DNA of 64,000 nucleotides from CAVXEH01 sp963805305 (GTDB lineage: Bacteria; Chloroflexota; Limnocylindria; QHBO01), in contig CAWDTM010000007.1 of NCBI GenBank assembly GCA_963805305.1, forward strand, positions 186,001 through 250,000, written 5' to 3'. This document shows positions 51,270 to 60,572 of the stretch, piece after piece. Every line of letters starts with the position of its first letter. Position 1 is the stretch's first letter. Made by a program: the position numbers and the translations under genes. The notes under the pieces were generated by a model. That model was not told where the DNA came from. It did not search any database and saw only the letters and a list, made by a program, of their open reading frames with translations.

Positions 51270-52141
51270 CCGAGCAGACCGTTCAACAGGGCGCGTCGCC
51301 GGCAACGGGTGCCCGGCTCGACGATGTCACGGTGATCGTCCCGGTGCGCAACGCGAGGCCGTTCCTGGTGGAGTGCCTGTCGGCGATCGTCGCGTCTGCG
51401 CCGGCGTCGATCATCGTCGTGGATGGCCTCTCCACAGACGGGACGGTCGAGGCGGCGCGGTCCTTCGGTGTGACCGTCCTCAGCGATGACGGCCAGGGCG
51501 TCGCCGCCGCGCGCCAGATCGGCGCCACGCACGCGACCACGCGCTGGATCGCATTGGTCGATGTCGACGTGGTGCTGCACCCGGGCGCCCTGTGCGACCT
51601 GCTCGAAGAGGCGGAACGGGGTGGTTTCACCGCTCTCCAGGCGGGCCTCGAGAGCACCTCGGGGCGCGGCTACTGGGGACGGGCGCTGGCGCAGCATCAT
51701 CGCTCCGGGGTCAGCAAGGGCTGGTTCGGGCTGGTGGCGACCATATTCGAGCGCGAGGCCTTCCTGCGTCACGGCCTGGACGCCACCTTCACATCCGGCG
51801 AGGACATCGAGCTCCGCTGGCGCCTGGAGCGGGCGGGGCTCCGCATCGGCGTCTCGACGCGAACCATCGTCGAGCATCGCTTCGGCGACACGTTCGAATT
51901 CGCCAAAGGGCAGTTCCTGGCCGATGGCGGCGGCCTCGCGCGCATGGCCGCCAAGCACGGCGTGCGGGCGATACCCCTCCTTGCGCTGCCACTGGCCGCC
52001 GCGGGGCGGGGCATGCTGCTGAGCATCCTTCGTCGCCAGCCACAATGGATTCCCTATTACCTGACGTTCGCCGCGCTGAACTGGTGGGCCATGGCCCGTC
52101 AGCTCGTCCGCCAGGCGAGCCACCGCGATCGCCCCTCGTGA
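51266..52141 (+). CDS. Family 2 glycosyltransferase
   Basis: A 291-residue GT2 enzyme. Motifs: VTVIVPVRNARPFLVECLSA, SIIVVDGLSTDGTVEAARSF and ALVDVDVVLHPGAL, plus a catalytic TSGEDIELRWRLERAG. The strand-2 motif is nearly the same as in the divergent enzyme at 48134-48943. ATG 51266 with a GAGAGG site overlaps the upstream stop; the longer frame is a shadow of that gene. A C-terminal hydrophobic stretch (IPLLALPLAAAGRGMLLSIL) may associate with the membrane. It is coupled to the flippase gene by GTGA. Confidence 0.85.
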   Translation: MTEQTVQQGASPATGARLDDVTVIVPVRNARPFLVECLSAIVASAPASIIVVDGLSTDGTVEAARSFGVTVLSDDGQGVAAARQIGATHATTRWIALVDVDVVLHPGALCDLLEEAERGGFTALQAGLESTSGRGYWGRALAQHHRSGVSKGWFGLVATIFEREAFLRHGLDATFTSGEDIELRWRLERAGLRIGVSTRTIVEHRFGDTFEFAKGQFLADGGGLARMAAKHGVRAIPLLALPLAAAGRGMLLSILRRQPQWIPYYLTFAALNWWAMARQLVRQASHRDRPS

Positions 52142-53463
52142 AGCGTCCCCGGCTGCTGGACCCGCCGCGACGTTCGGCCTGGGAGCGCCTGGCGGGTGCG
52201 AGCCGCTCAGGCCCGGACACGTCCGCCGTCACGGCCTTCACGAGCTCCATCGGCCTCATTGCGGGCCGGGTGGCGTCCATGGGGCTGGGCTTCCTTGCCT
52301 GGCTTGTCGCCGCCCGGCTTTTCGCTCCCAGCGAGGTCGGCCTCGCCTCGGGAGCGGTGGCGGCCATGATGTTCTGCGTCCAGCTCGCCCTGATCGGCAT
52401 CGGCTCGGCGGTCATCGCCCTCTATCCGCGCCACGCCGGCGAGCCCAGCCGTCTGCTGAACAGCTCGCTGGCCAGCGTGGCGCTGATGGGCGTGGTCATG
52501 GGCCTGGCCTTCCTGGTCCTCGCGAGGGGCGTCTTCCGGGAGCTCAACCTCGTCGCAGCCACGCCGGTCCTGGCCGTCGCCTTCGTGGCCATGACGGTGT
52601 TCGGAGCCGTCAACGTCCTCCTGGACAACGTCTCGGTCGCCGTCCGACGCGGGGACCAGGTCCTTACTCGCAACATCGCCTTTGGCCTGGTGACGATCGC
52701 CATTCCGCTCGGTCTGGCTGGATTGGCGCTCGTGCAGGGCGCGTGGCTCATTCTCCTGGCCTGGACGCTCGCGGGGCTGACCGCCTGCGGGATCGGGGCG
52801 GTCCAGATCCATCGCAGCCTCCCGGCATTCCACCTCCGGGCGGAGCTCCGGCCAGCCCTGGTGCGGGGGCTCATCCGGGTAGGCCTGCCCAACTGGGCCC
52901 TGACCATGACTGAACGCGGACCGGCGCTCCTCATGCCGGTGCTGGTAACCGAGCTGATATCGCCCACGACGAACGCCTTCTGGTACGCAGCCTGGATGAT
53001 GGCCTGGGTCGTCATGATCATCCCCATCTCGGTGGGCCAGACGCTGTTTGCCGAGGCGGCGCGGGAACCGGAGCGCACTGGCGCCGCAACGCGTCACGGC
53101 CTTTTCACTTCCCTGGCGCTCGGCGTGCTCGCGGCGGTGGGGATGGCCCTGCTGGCGCGGTTCGCCCTTGGGCTGCTTGGCGGCGCGTACGCCGACGCCG
53201 GCGTGGGAGCCCTGCGCGTCCTCGTCCTGACGGTTATCCCGTTCTCGCTGACCCAGGCCTACTACGCCATCTGCCGGGCGCGTGGCCACCTCCGCGAGGC
53301 CGTCGCGGCGGGCACGGTCTTCGGCCTGGCAGCCGTGGGTGCCGCGCTCACGGCCGGGATCTCGTACGGCCTGACGGCGATGGCCGTCGCGTGGCTCCTG
53401 GTCCAGTGCCTGGCCGGTGCCTGGGCCGCGCTTCGACTCCGCACACTGGCACAGCGCTCCTAG
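52138..53463 (+). CDS. Wzx-like polysaccharide flippase (MATE/MOP superfamily)
   Basis: A 441-residue membrane protein with about 12 hydrophobic helices, the first at FTSSIGLIAGRVASMGLGFL. LVAARLFAPSEVGLASGAVA is the family-typical end of helix 1 and start of helix 2. It matches the polysaccharide-transport (PST/Wzx) branch, which flips lipid-linked oligosaccharides outward. No Wzy polymerase or Wzc kinase is recognised in the window. The GTG at 52138 overlaps the upstream stop; the longer frame is rejected. A GC hairpin follows. Confidence 0.82.
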   Translation: MKRPRLLDPPRRSAWERLAGASRSGPDTSAVTAFTSSIGLIAGRVASMGLGFLAWLVAARLFAPSEVGLASGAVAAMMFCVQLALIGIGSAVIALYPRHAGEPSRLLNSSLASVALMGVVMGLAFLVLARGVFRELNLVAATPVLAVAFVAMTVFGAVNVLLDNVSVAVRRGDQVLTRNIAFGLVTIAIPLGLAGLALVQGAWLILLAWTLAGLTACGIGAVQIHRSLPAFHLRAELRPALVRGLIRVGLPNWALTMTERGPALLMPVLVTELISPTTNAFWYAAWMMAWVVMIIPISVGQTLFAEAAREPERTGAATRHGLFTSLALGVLAAVGMALLARFALGLLGGAYADAGVGALRVLVLTVIPFSLTQAYYAICRARGHLREAVAAGTVFGLAAVGAALTAGISYGLTAMAVAWLLVQCLAGAWAALRLRTLAQRS

Positions 53464-53473
53464 GTCGCGGGCC

Positions 53474-53500
53474 CGGCCCGCTCGAGGGACCGGCGGGCCG
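53474..53500. terminator. GC hairpin after the flippase gene
   Basis: An 8-bp stem, CGGCCCGC (53474-53481) with GCGGGCCG (53493-53500), 11-nt loop, starting 10 nt after the flippase stop and followed by TCCTGG. Plausible terminator without a T-tract. Confidence 0.4.
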
Positions 53501-53565
53501 TCCTGGTCTGCGTGGCAGCGCCGCCAGCCGCGTGATCGAGCCTGGCAGAAGCGCCATGGCCCACC

Positions 53566-53577
53566 CAGTACCAATGG
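53566..53577 (+). promoter_or_regulatory. CAGTACCAATGG motif upstream of beta-helix gene
   Basis: CAGTACCAATGG differs in one base from CAGTACCATTGG at 49030-49041, upstream of the glycosyltransferase operon. It lies ~103 nt before the beta-helix ATG. Confidence 0.35.
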
Positions 53578-53679
53578 CCCGGTGGTCAGATCGGAGCGGA
53601 TGTGGGACCTTTTGTCCGGTTCGCGATAGAGTCGGACCGCTGAACGGAACCGGCCGCGACCGCTGCTGCAGGAGACAAG

Positions 53680-55335
53680 ATGTCGGGTCAACCGATGACG
53701 CACCGGACGACGGGCAACTCGGCGCTGCCGCGTTTCGGCCGCCTCGCAACTGTCCGCTTCGGCCTGCTCAGCGCGATCGTCTCGTTGGCCGTGTTGATCC
53801 CGGCCTACGTGATGACATCATCGCTTCGCGAGCCCACTCCCGCCGGCGGGTTGGCCGCGCAGGCCTCCAGCTCGGCCACGCCACACGCCGCAGGCGCCAC
53901 GACACGCCCCACGGCCACACCGACCGCATCGGCGTCGTCTCCGGCCAGCGAGGCGCAATCGTCCGGCGGCGCGAATCCGCAGGTCACCCCGGGCCTGACG
54001 CCAGGAGCGTCGAGGACGCCGGCGACCCCCAGGGCGGCCGCCTCCGCGCCAGCGCCAACGGCGACCTCCCCCAAGCCCGCACCGGTGTCGACCGCGACGG
54101 CGCTGTATGTCTCAACCACGGGATCGGACTCGCACCCCGGCACGCTTGCCGAGCCGTTTCGGACGATCGGGCACGCTGCGGCCGTGGCTCGTTCCGGGGC
54201 GAAGGTCTACATCCGTGGTGGCACGTATGCGGGTTTCGACGTCACTCGGTCCGGTATCACCTTCACGCCGTACCACGGCGAGACCGTGGTGGTCAGCGCC
54301 GGGAGCCGGGAGAACGCGATCGAGGTCTCGGGCGTGACCTCCGCTGCGCTCAGCGGGCTCGTCGTCCAGGGCAGCACGGTTCAGTACGGCTCCGGGATCA
54401 TGATCACGGGCTCCTCCGGCGTCACGGTGTCGGGATCGACGGTTCGCAACAACCGGACCTTCGGGATCGTGATCGTCAGGTCCTCGGCCATTCACATCGA
54501 TGGGAATGCCATCACCGGGAACGCTGACGGGATCGAGGAGCGCTACGCCGGGAATGGCGTCGTGATCGCGAACAACAGGATCTACGCCAACACCAAGATG
54601 GTGGACTCCGGCCGGGGGATGGAGGGAATCAACTTCTACAAGTCGACGGGCGCCGTGGCGGTCAGCGGCAATCGGCTCTGGGACAACGGCACGCACTTCG
54701 AGGTGTACGGCGCCAGCAACCTGAACATCACCGGAAACGTGACCTGGAACGGCCAGATCATGGAGACCGGGACCGATGGGCCCGCCTGCAACAACAACCG
54801 GTTCACCCGGAACATCGGCTACAAGGGAAGCGGGTACCAGGGCGGATCGACGAACGGCATGATCCTCCGCTGCGCATCGAACAACCTGGTCGCCCAGAAC
54901 ACGCTTGACGGCTTCGACCTGTTCGCGTTCGACGTTGTCGACGGGACCAAGGGCGTGAGCTACGGGGGCTCGATCGCCGGCCTGAGGATCCTGAACAACG
55001 TGGTCGTCGGTGGACGCGCCTTCAGCATCGACAGCGCCCTTCCGTCGACCGTCAAGATCGACTACAACCTCGTGTACAACGTCGGATCAACGGCGACGTA
55101 CGGGAACCACCTCGCCTACATGAAGGGCGTCGGACAGTTCGACACGCTGGCCGCCTTCAGCGCCGCAACCGGGTACGAGACGCACGGCGTCTACGGCGAT
55201 CCCCTGTTCGTGAACCGTGCCGGGCGCGACTACCACCTACGGTCGGGCTCGCCCGCGATCGACCGTGGCCTGGTGGTGCTCAGCGACGGCTACGCTGGCA
55301 GCAAGCCTGACCTGGGGCGCTACGAGCTCCACTGA
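53680..55335 (+). CDS. Secreted right-handed parallel beta-helix protein
   Basis: A 551-residue exported protein. A signal-anchor helix at about residues 24-47 (LATVRFGLLSAIVSLAVLIP) is followed by ~95 residues of Ala/Thr/Pro/Ser-rich linker, as in wall- or matrix-spanning proteins. The folded part begins at LYVSTTGSDSHPGTLAEPFR, the DUF1565/pectate-lyase-like entry motif, and continues as beta-helix rungs (GSGIMITGSSGVTVSGSTVR, NNRTFGIVIV, NAITGNADGI). It ends in a PAIDRG-containing cap (SPAIDRGLVVLSDGYAGS). It is likely a polysaccharide lyase, epimerase or binding protein acting on the exported glycan. Confidence 0.83.
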   Translation: MSGQPMTHRTTGNSALPRFGRLATVRFGLLSAIVSLAVLIPAYVMTSSLREPTPAGGLAAQASSSATPHAAGATTRPTATPTASASSPASEAQSSGGANPQVTPGLTPGASRTPATPRAAASAPAPTATSPKPAPVSTATALYVSTTGSDSHPGTLAEPFRTIGHAAAVARSGAKVYIRGGTYAGFDVTRSGITFTPYHGETVVVSAGSRENAIEVSGVTSAALSGLVVQGSTVQYGSGIMITGSSGVTVSGSTVRNNRTFGIVIVRSSAIHIDGNAITGNADGIEERYAGNGVVIANNRIYANTKMVDSGRGMEGINFYKSTGAVAVSGNRLWDNGTHFEVYGASNLNITGNVTWNGQIMETGTDGPACNNNRFTRNIGYKGSGYQGGSTNGMILRCASNNLVAQNTLDGFDLFAFDVVDGTKGVSYGGSIAGLRILNNVVVGGRAFSIDSALPSTVKIDYNLVYNVGSTATYGNHLAYMKGVGQFDTLAAFSAATGYETHGVYGDPLFVNRAGRDYHLRSGSPAIDRGLVVLSDGYAGSKPDLGRYELH

Positions 55336-55826
55336 GGCGTCCTTCGGGGCCGGGAAGGTCCCGAACCTCGGGGAGCGCGCGGCTCCGTCGCGATCCGGAA
55401 GGTTCAGCGCCCCCGCCACGAGGTCGTGGATGGCCGCAGCCGCGAGCCACACCGCCAGCGACGGCGCCGTGACCAGGATCCCGCGCGCCACTCTCGCGGT
55501 GACGGACCGGGGAGTCCCGATCGGCTGGTGAATGTTCGTGATCGACATGCCGGCAGCATGGGGCTGGTTCATTACTGCAGCATTTGGCCGCCGTTAATTC
55601 GCTGTTAGTGCCAGTGGTGCCCAAGAGCAACGCCTTTTGGCCCCTGCGCGGTGCGAACGCTGGAGTCGGTTGCCCGGGGGCAGTACTGTGGTCCCATTCA
55701 TCGGTACTCATCTGTACTAGTCCGTTGTCCGCGGCCCGAGCGTTTCAACCCCTGCACGCGTCTTGACGCCCGGCAGGGTGCCGCCGAGTTGTACGCAACG
55801 ACCAGGCGCGCTGGGGAGGCGACTTC
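55336..55826. other. 491-bp intergenic region upstream of the giant surface protein
   Basis: I see no convincing gene. It contains AT-richer sequence around 55560-55640 and three GTACT repeats near 55683-55718, and it must carry the promoter of the 1430-residue protein. A minus-strand open frame (55237-55572) with one hydrophobic stretch overlaps the beta-helix 3' end and was not accepted. Confidence 0.45.
55683..55718 (+). repeat. Three GTACT direct repeats
   Basis: GTACT at 55683-55687, 55704-55708 and 55714-55718. The start-to-start spacings of 21 and 10 bp are close to two and one helical turns, so the copies share a DNA face. They lie 109-144 nt upstream of the GTG at 55827. Confidence 0.35.
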
Positions 55827-58800
55827 GTGAATCGGAGGGGAATGAACACGGTGGATCGCCGCCGCTCAGGACTCGCAGTGCTGATTGCTGCAGCCCTCAT
55901 CTCGTTTGCCATGGCACCCGGCTTTGGCGTCCAACCTGCGTGGGCAGCGACGGACGTCGGCTACGCAGATGCCTCGTACTCAGGCGCAAGCGCGCCCACG
56001 GGTCGCGAGCCCCAGAGCAAGCTGTGGTTCAACGACGGGATCTGGTGGGGCAGCCTCTACAGCACCGCTACGCATCACTTCGACATCCACCGGCTGAACT
56101 GGGCGACACAGACCTGGTCCGATACCGGCGTTCAGATCGACGAACGCTCGAAGTCCTCGGCCGACACGCTCTGGGACGGAAGCAAGCTCTACGTCGTCTC
56201 GGCGATCTCCGACCAGTCGAGCAGCCGCAACCCGCCGACCAGCGGCGACACCACCCTGCGGGTCATGCGCTACAGCTATGCCAGCGCGTCCAAGACCTAC
56301 AGCCTGGACGCCGGGTTCCCGGCGACGGTGACCAATGCCGCCGTGGAGTCCGTGTCGCTCGACAAGGACAGCACGGGCCGGATCTGGGTGACCTGGACCT
56401 ACGCGAACGGGAGCGGGCATCGCAGCGTGTACGTGGCCCACTCGACCACCGACACCGCGACCTACGGGGCGCCGTACGTCATCCCGCTGACGGGCACCAC
56501 CAACCTGGACAACTCCGACTACTCGGCGATCGTCGCCTACAACGGCAAGATCGGCGTGATGTGGAGCAACCAGACCGACGCGACGATGTACTTCGCCTAC
56601 CACCTCGACGGCGCAGCGGATGCGTCCTGGACCATCAACAACGCGCTCTCGGGCCCGGGCTGGGCGGACAACCACATGGCGATCAAGTCGCTGCAGGCGG
56701 ACGCCTCCGGGCAGGTCTTTGCCTCGACCAAGACGTCGCTCAACGGCGACAAGTGCCCGCCGTCCTCCGGGAACTCGCAGAAGCCGCTCATCCTGCTGCT
56801 CTTCATGGACGGGAACGGCGGCTGGCAGCGCCGCACGTTCAGCACCGCGGCCGATTGCCAATCGCGGCCAATCGTGGTCCTCGATCAACAGAGCCGGAAG
56901 ATCTACATGTTCGCGACGCTGCCGGCGCCGAACAGCTCATACGGCAGCGGCGGCTCCATCTACTACAAGGTCACCGATCTCGACAAACCGAACTTCGACA
57001 GCGGACCGGGGACGCCGTTCATCCAGCTCGCGGCCAACGCGAGCATCAACAACGCAAGCTCGACGAAGCAGACCGTCAGCCCGGCCAGCGGACTGGTCGT
57101 GCTGGCAGGCGACGACCACACCCATACGTACGTGCACAACGGGATGACGCTGGGCAGCGATACCACCCCGCCCACGGTGACCGCCACCGACCCGACCAAT
57201 GGCGCCACCAACGTGCCCGGCACGACCACGGTCAGCGCGACCTTCAGTGAGCCGATGGCGCCCGGCAGCCTGACCGGCAGCCTGACCCTGACGGACACAA
57301 CCACCAGCAGTCCGGTGGCCGGCAGCTCCGCCTACGACGGACCCGGCCAGACCCTCACCTTCACGCCGTCGAGCGCCCTGGCCTCCGGGCACAACTTCCG
57401 TGCCACCCAGGGCACGGCTGCCACCGACGTGGCCGGCAACCACCTTGCCAGCGCCGTGACCTGGACCTTCAGCACGGCGGCGGGCGGTGACGGCACGCCT
57501 CCGACGGTGACGCTCACCAGCCCTCCTGACGGCGATACGCTGAGCGGGAGCGCCGTCTCCCTGACCGCCACCGCGAACGACAACGTGGCAGTGGATCACG
57601 TCGACTTCCTGGTGGACTCCACGGTGGTCGGCAGCGACAGCAGCGCACCGTACGCGGTCACCTGGGATTCGACGACGGTCTCGGACGGCTCACACACGGT
57701 TACCGCGAGGGCCGTTGACTCCTCGCTCAACATGGCGACCGACAGCCATGCGGTGACGGTGTCCAACCAGCCCCAGCAGACCGGAAACCTGTTCAGCGAC
57801 GGCTTCGAGTCCGGGGGTTTCGCGGCGTGGAGCAGCGTGAACGTCGGCGGTGACGGAACCGCAACCGTCCAGACCGGCACCGTGCAGTCGGGATCGGACG
57901 CGGCGCGGTTCACGGAGTCCTCGACCGGCTCGTCGTTCGCGGACGTCAGGAAGGACCTGGGTTCCGACCAGGCCGAGCTGACACTCTCGGGCGACTTCCG
58001 CATCGCCGGTGAGGGATCGAGCAGCCAGAACATCCCGCTCTTCCGCCTCTTCGACTCCGGCGGAACGCGCAGGCTGAGCCTGTACCGGCAGGACGGATCG
58101 GGCGCGCTGCAGGTGTGGGACGGATCCGGTTACCACTCCACCACGAAGAGCATTGCCCTCAACACTTGGGCCCACCTGCAGCTTCACGTGATCGCCAGCA
58201 CCGGAAACGGAACCGCGACCGTGGAGATTCGCCTGGACGGCGTCCTCGTGTACCAGGTGACGAATGCGACCCTGGGTCCGGTGCGGACGATCCAGCTGGG
58301 TAACGAGACGAAGAAGCAGCCCATGGATCTCTACGTCGACAACATCTCCGTGGACGGCCCCGGCGGTACGCCGACCGCCCCCGACACGACCATCACCTCG
58401 GGCCCCAGCGGGACGGTGACGAGCAGCAGCGCCACCTTCACCTTCACCTCGACCATCGTCGGCTCGACCTTCACCTGCAGCCTGGACGGGGCGGCCTTCA
58501 GCGCCTGCGCTTCGCCGGTGACCTACAACGGGCTCGGGAACGGAAACCACGCCTTTGCGGTGGCGGCGACTGCCAACAGCGTCACCGACCCGACCCCGGC
58601 CACCGCTGGCTGGACGGTGGATACCACCCCGCCCACGGTGACCGCCACCAACCCGACCAATGGCGCCACCAACGTGCCCGGCACGACCACGGTCAGCGCG
58701 ACCTTCAGTGAGCCGATGGCGCCCGGCACGATCAGCGGCTCGAGCTTCAGCCTGACCGATACGACCACCAGCGGCGCGGTGGCCGCTTCGGTCAGCTACG

Positions 58801-60119
58801 ACGGACCCAGCCAGACCGCCACCCTCACGCCCTCCGCGGCGCTGGCGGCCGGTCACAGCTTCACGGCCACGGTCAGCACCGTGGTCACCGACCTGGCCGG
58901 CAACCATCTCGCCACGAACAAGACCTGGACCTTCAGCACGGCTTCGAACCCCGCCCCCGACACGACCATCACCTCGGGCCCCAGCGGGACGGTGACGAGC
59001 AGCAGCGCCACCTTCACCTTCACCTCGACCATCGTCGGCTCGACCTTCACCTGCAGCCTGGACGGGGCGGCCTTCAGCGCCTGCGCTTCGCCGGTGACCT
59101 ACAACGGGCTCGGGAACGGAAACCACGCCTTTGCGGTGGCGGCGACTGCCAACAGCGTCACCGACCCGACCCCGGCCACCGCTGGCTGGACGGTGGATAC
59201 CACCCCGCCCACGGTGACCGCCACCAACCCGACCAATGGCGCCACCAACGTGCCCGGCACGACCACGGTCAGCGCGACCTTCAGTGAGCCGATGGCGCCC
59301 GGCACGATCAGCGGCTCGAGCTTCAGCCTGACCGATACGACCACCAGCGGCGCGGTGGCCGCTTCGGTCAGCTACGACGGACCCAGCCAGACCGCCACCC
59401 TCACGCCCTCCGCGGCGCTGGCGGCCGGTCACAGCTTCACGGCCACGGTCAGCACCGTGGTCACCGACCTGGCCGGCAACCATCTCGCCACGAACAAGAC
59501 CTGGACCTTCAGCACGGCTTCAACGCCTCCGCCGCCGCCCAGCCTGTTCAGCGATGACTTCGAGTCCGGGAACCTCTCCGCCTGGAGCAGCGTCAACACC
59601 GGCGGTGACGGCACGGCCACGGCCCAGGGCGGGCTCGTGAAGTCCGGGAGCTATGCGGGCCGCTTCACCGAGTCGTCGGGGAACGGGTCGGTGTCGAACG
59701 CGAGGGCGACCCTTGCCACCGATCAGACCCAGCTGACCATCACCGGTGACTTCCTGATCGCCGGCGAGGGGACATCGAGCCAGAACATCCCGCTCTTCCG
59801 CCTCTTCGACTCCGGCGGCACCCGCCGCCTCAGCCTGTACCGGCAGGACGTCTCGGGCGGTATCTACGTCTGGGACGCGACCGGGTATCACGCCACCGGC
59901 GTGTCGGTCTCGCTGAACTCCTGGGTGCATGTCCAGCTCCACGTCATCGCGGGGAACGGCAGCGGGATCGCGACCGTCGACCTGACGCTCGACGGGACAG
60001 TGATCTACCAGACGACGAGCGCCACCCTGCCGCCGGTCCGTACGGTCCAGATCGGCAACGAGACCGCGAAGCAGCCGATGGACCTGTACGTCGACAACGT
60101 GGTCATCACCGCGCCCTGA
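55827..60119 (+). CDS. Giant secreted multi-domain Ig/LamG-like surface protein
   Basis: A 1430-residue exported protein. Signal peptide ~1-45, ending AWAATDVG. Residues ~55-435 are a domain I cannot name, shared with the protein at 61367 (PQSKLWFNDGIWWGSLYST onward, perhaps a beta-propeller). Then come an SbsA-like Ig (Big_5) at ~445-550, a second Ig at ~556-650, a LamG-like domain at ~655-848, and two identical 192-residue units at ~850-1233. Each unit is a CSLDGAAFSACASP Ig-like domain plus a Big_5 domain. A second LamG-like domain ends the protein. There is no sortase motif or C-terminal anchor. The GTG has a GGGGAGGC site 7 nt upstream; ATG 55842 is the alternative. Probable role: matrix or adhesin protein. 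Confidence 0.82.
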   Translation: MNRRGMNTVDRRRSGLAVLIAAALISFAMAPGFGVQPAWAATDVGYADASYSGASAPTGREPQSKLWFNDGIWWGSLYSTATHHFDIHRLNWATQTWSDTGVQIDERSKSSADTLWDGSKLYVVSAISDQSSSRNPPTSGDTTLRVMRYSYASASKTYSLDAGFPATVTNAAVESVSLDKDSTGRIWVTWTYANGSGHRSVYVAHSTTDTATYGAPYVIPLTGTTNLDNSDYSAIVAYNGKIGVMWSNQTDATMYFAYHLDGAADASWTINNALSGPGWADNHMAIKSLQADASGQVFASTKTSLNGDKCPPSSGNSQKPLILLLFMDGNGGWQRRTFSTAADCQSRPIVVLDQQSRKIYMFATLPAPNSSYGSGGSIYYKVTDLDKPNFDSGPGTPFIQLAANASINNASSTKQTVSPASGLVVLAGDDHTHTYVHNGMTLGSDTTPPTVTATDPTNGATNVPGTTTVSATFSEPMAPGSLTGSLTLTDTTTSSPVAGSSAYDGPGQTLTFTPSSALASGHNFRATQGTAATDVAGNHLASAVTWTFSTAAGGDGTPPTVTLTSPPDGDTLSGSAVSLTATANDNVAVDHVDFLVDSTVVGSDSSAPYAVTWDSTTVSDGSHTVTARAVDSSLNMATDSHAVTVSNQPQQTGNLFSDGFESGGFAAWSSVNVGGDGTATVQTGTVQSGSDAARFTESSTGSSFADVRKDLGSDQAELTLSGDFRIAGEGSSSQNIPLFRLFDSGGTRRLSLYRQDGSGALQVWDGSGYHSTTKSIALNTWAHLQLHVIASTGNGTATVEIRLDGVLVYQVTNATLGPVRTIQLGNETKKQPMDLYVDNISVDGPGGTPTAPDTTITSGPSGTVTSSSATFTFTSTIVGSTFTCSLDGAAFSACASPVTYNGLGNGNHAFAVAATANSVTDPTPATAGWTVDTTPPTVTATNPTNGATNVPGTTTVSATFSEPMAPGTISGSSFSLTDTTTSGAVAASVSYDGPSQTATLTPSAALAAGHSFTATVSTVVTDLAGNHLATNKTWTFSTASNPAPDTTITSGPSGTVTSSSATFTFTSTIVGSTFTCSLDGAAFSACASPVTYNGLGNGNHAFAVAATANSVTDPTPATAGWTVDTTPPTVTATNPTNGATNVPGTTTVSATFSEPMAPGTISGSSFSLTDTTTSGAVAASVSYDGPSQTATLTPSAALAAGHSFTATVSTVVTDLAGNHLATNKTWTFSTASTPPPPPSLFSDDFESGNLSAWSSVNTGGDGTATAQGGLVKSGSYAGRFTESSGNGSVSNARATLATDQTQLTITGDFLIAGEGTSSQNIPLFRLFDSGGTRRLSLYRQDVSGGIYVWDATGYHATGVSVSLNSWVHVQLHVIAGNGSGIATVDLTLDGTVIYQTTSATLPPVRTVQIGNETAKQPMDLYVDNVVITAP
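57159..57267 (+). repeat. 109-bp near-identical third copy of part of the repeat
   Basis: 57159-57267 matches 58620-58728 (and therefore its second copy) with one mismatch (G at 57189 versus A at 58650), after which the sequences diverge abruptly. This points to gene conversion between Big_5 domains. Confidence 0.8.
58375..59521 (+). repeat. Perfect 571-bp tandem duplication (period 576 bp)
   Basis: Bases 58375-58945 and 58951-59521 appear identical, with a period of 576 bp (192 codons, in frame). Each unit encodes one CSLD-type Ig-like domain and one Big_5 domain. Zero divergence, including third codon positions, means a very recent duplication or ongoing gene conversion. Confidence 0.9.
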
Positions 60120-60322
60120 CCGTTAGCATACGAACAGGGCACGGCCGCATCCCTCCGGCGGGCGGGTGCGTCCGAAGCCGGCACGTGCGCCGTCGGTTGC
60201 CCGCGTGTTCCGGATGGTCCGGTCTCGCATGGCGGCCGGGCTCGCGTGGCATGAGCTCCCGAGGATTTGATGCGCCAGGATGAGCAGAAGGGTCTGGGGG
60301 TCGCAATGAACGCGGTGCGCCG
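60120..60322. other. 203-bp intergenic region after the giant surface gene
   Basis: No gene or perfect hairpin recognised. A nine-codon frame (ATG 60306, MNAVRRCPS, stop 60333-60335) overlaps the next gene start and has a better upstream GGGGG stretch than that gene. Confidence 0.4.
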
Positions 60323-60568
60323 ATGTCCATCCTGATCGACCAGGCCACCCAGCGCTCCGTCCTGTCGTTCACCTATGACTTCCGATCGACAACAGCGGGC
60401 GCGGTGGTGATCGTTCTCCTCCTCGCCGTGCTGCTGACGCGCGAGATCATCCGGGTGCACGGTGGCCCTCGAGCCGGGCGCCGACTCGACGCCCTCAACG
60501 TGGTGGCCTATCCGCTGCTGCTCGCCTTCGCCGCTGTCGTGGTGGTGCGCCTCGTCTCGCTGGTTTGA
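60323..60568 (+). CDS. Small two-helix membrane protein
   Basis: An 81-residue protein with two hydrophobic helices (AGAVVIVLLLAVLLTREII and NVVAYPLLLAFAAVVVVRLV) separated by a basic loop. No family recognised. Small proteins of this shape often accompany polysaccharide or membrane-protease genes. It lies 4 nt before the CPBP gene and is probably co-transcribed with it. No good ribosome-binding site precedes the ATG; an overlapping short upstream frame may couple translation. Confidence 0.55.
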   Translation: MSILIDQATQRSVLSFTYDFRSTTAGAVVIVLLLAVLLTREIIRVHGGPRAGRRLDALNVVAYPLLLAFAAVVVVRLVSLV

Positions 60569-60572
60569 CCCC

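Noticed and set aside
55237..55572. Minus-strand open frame of 111 codons with one hydrophobic stretch, in the gap before the giant surface gene
   Set aside because: It overlaps 99 nt of the beta-helix gene, has no ribosome-binding site or clear promoter, and resembles no protein I know. Long spurious frames are expected at this GC content.
57690..59483. Minus-strand open frame with internal repeats opposite the giant surface gene
   Set aside because: Its repeats simply mirror the plus-strand tandem duplication; no start signal or recognisable domain.
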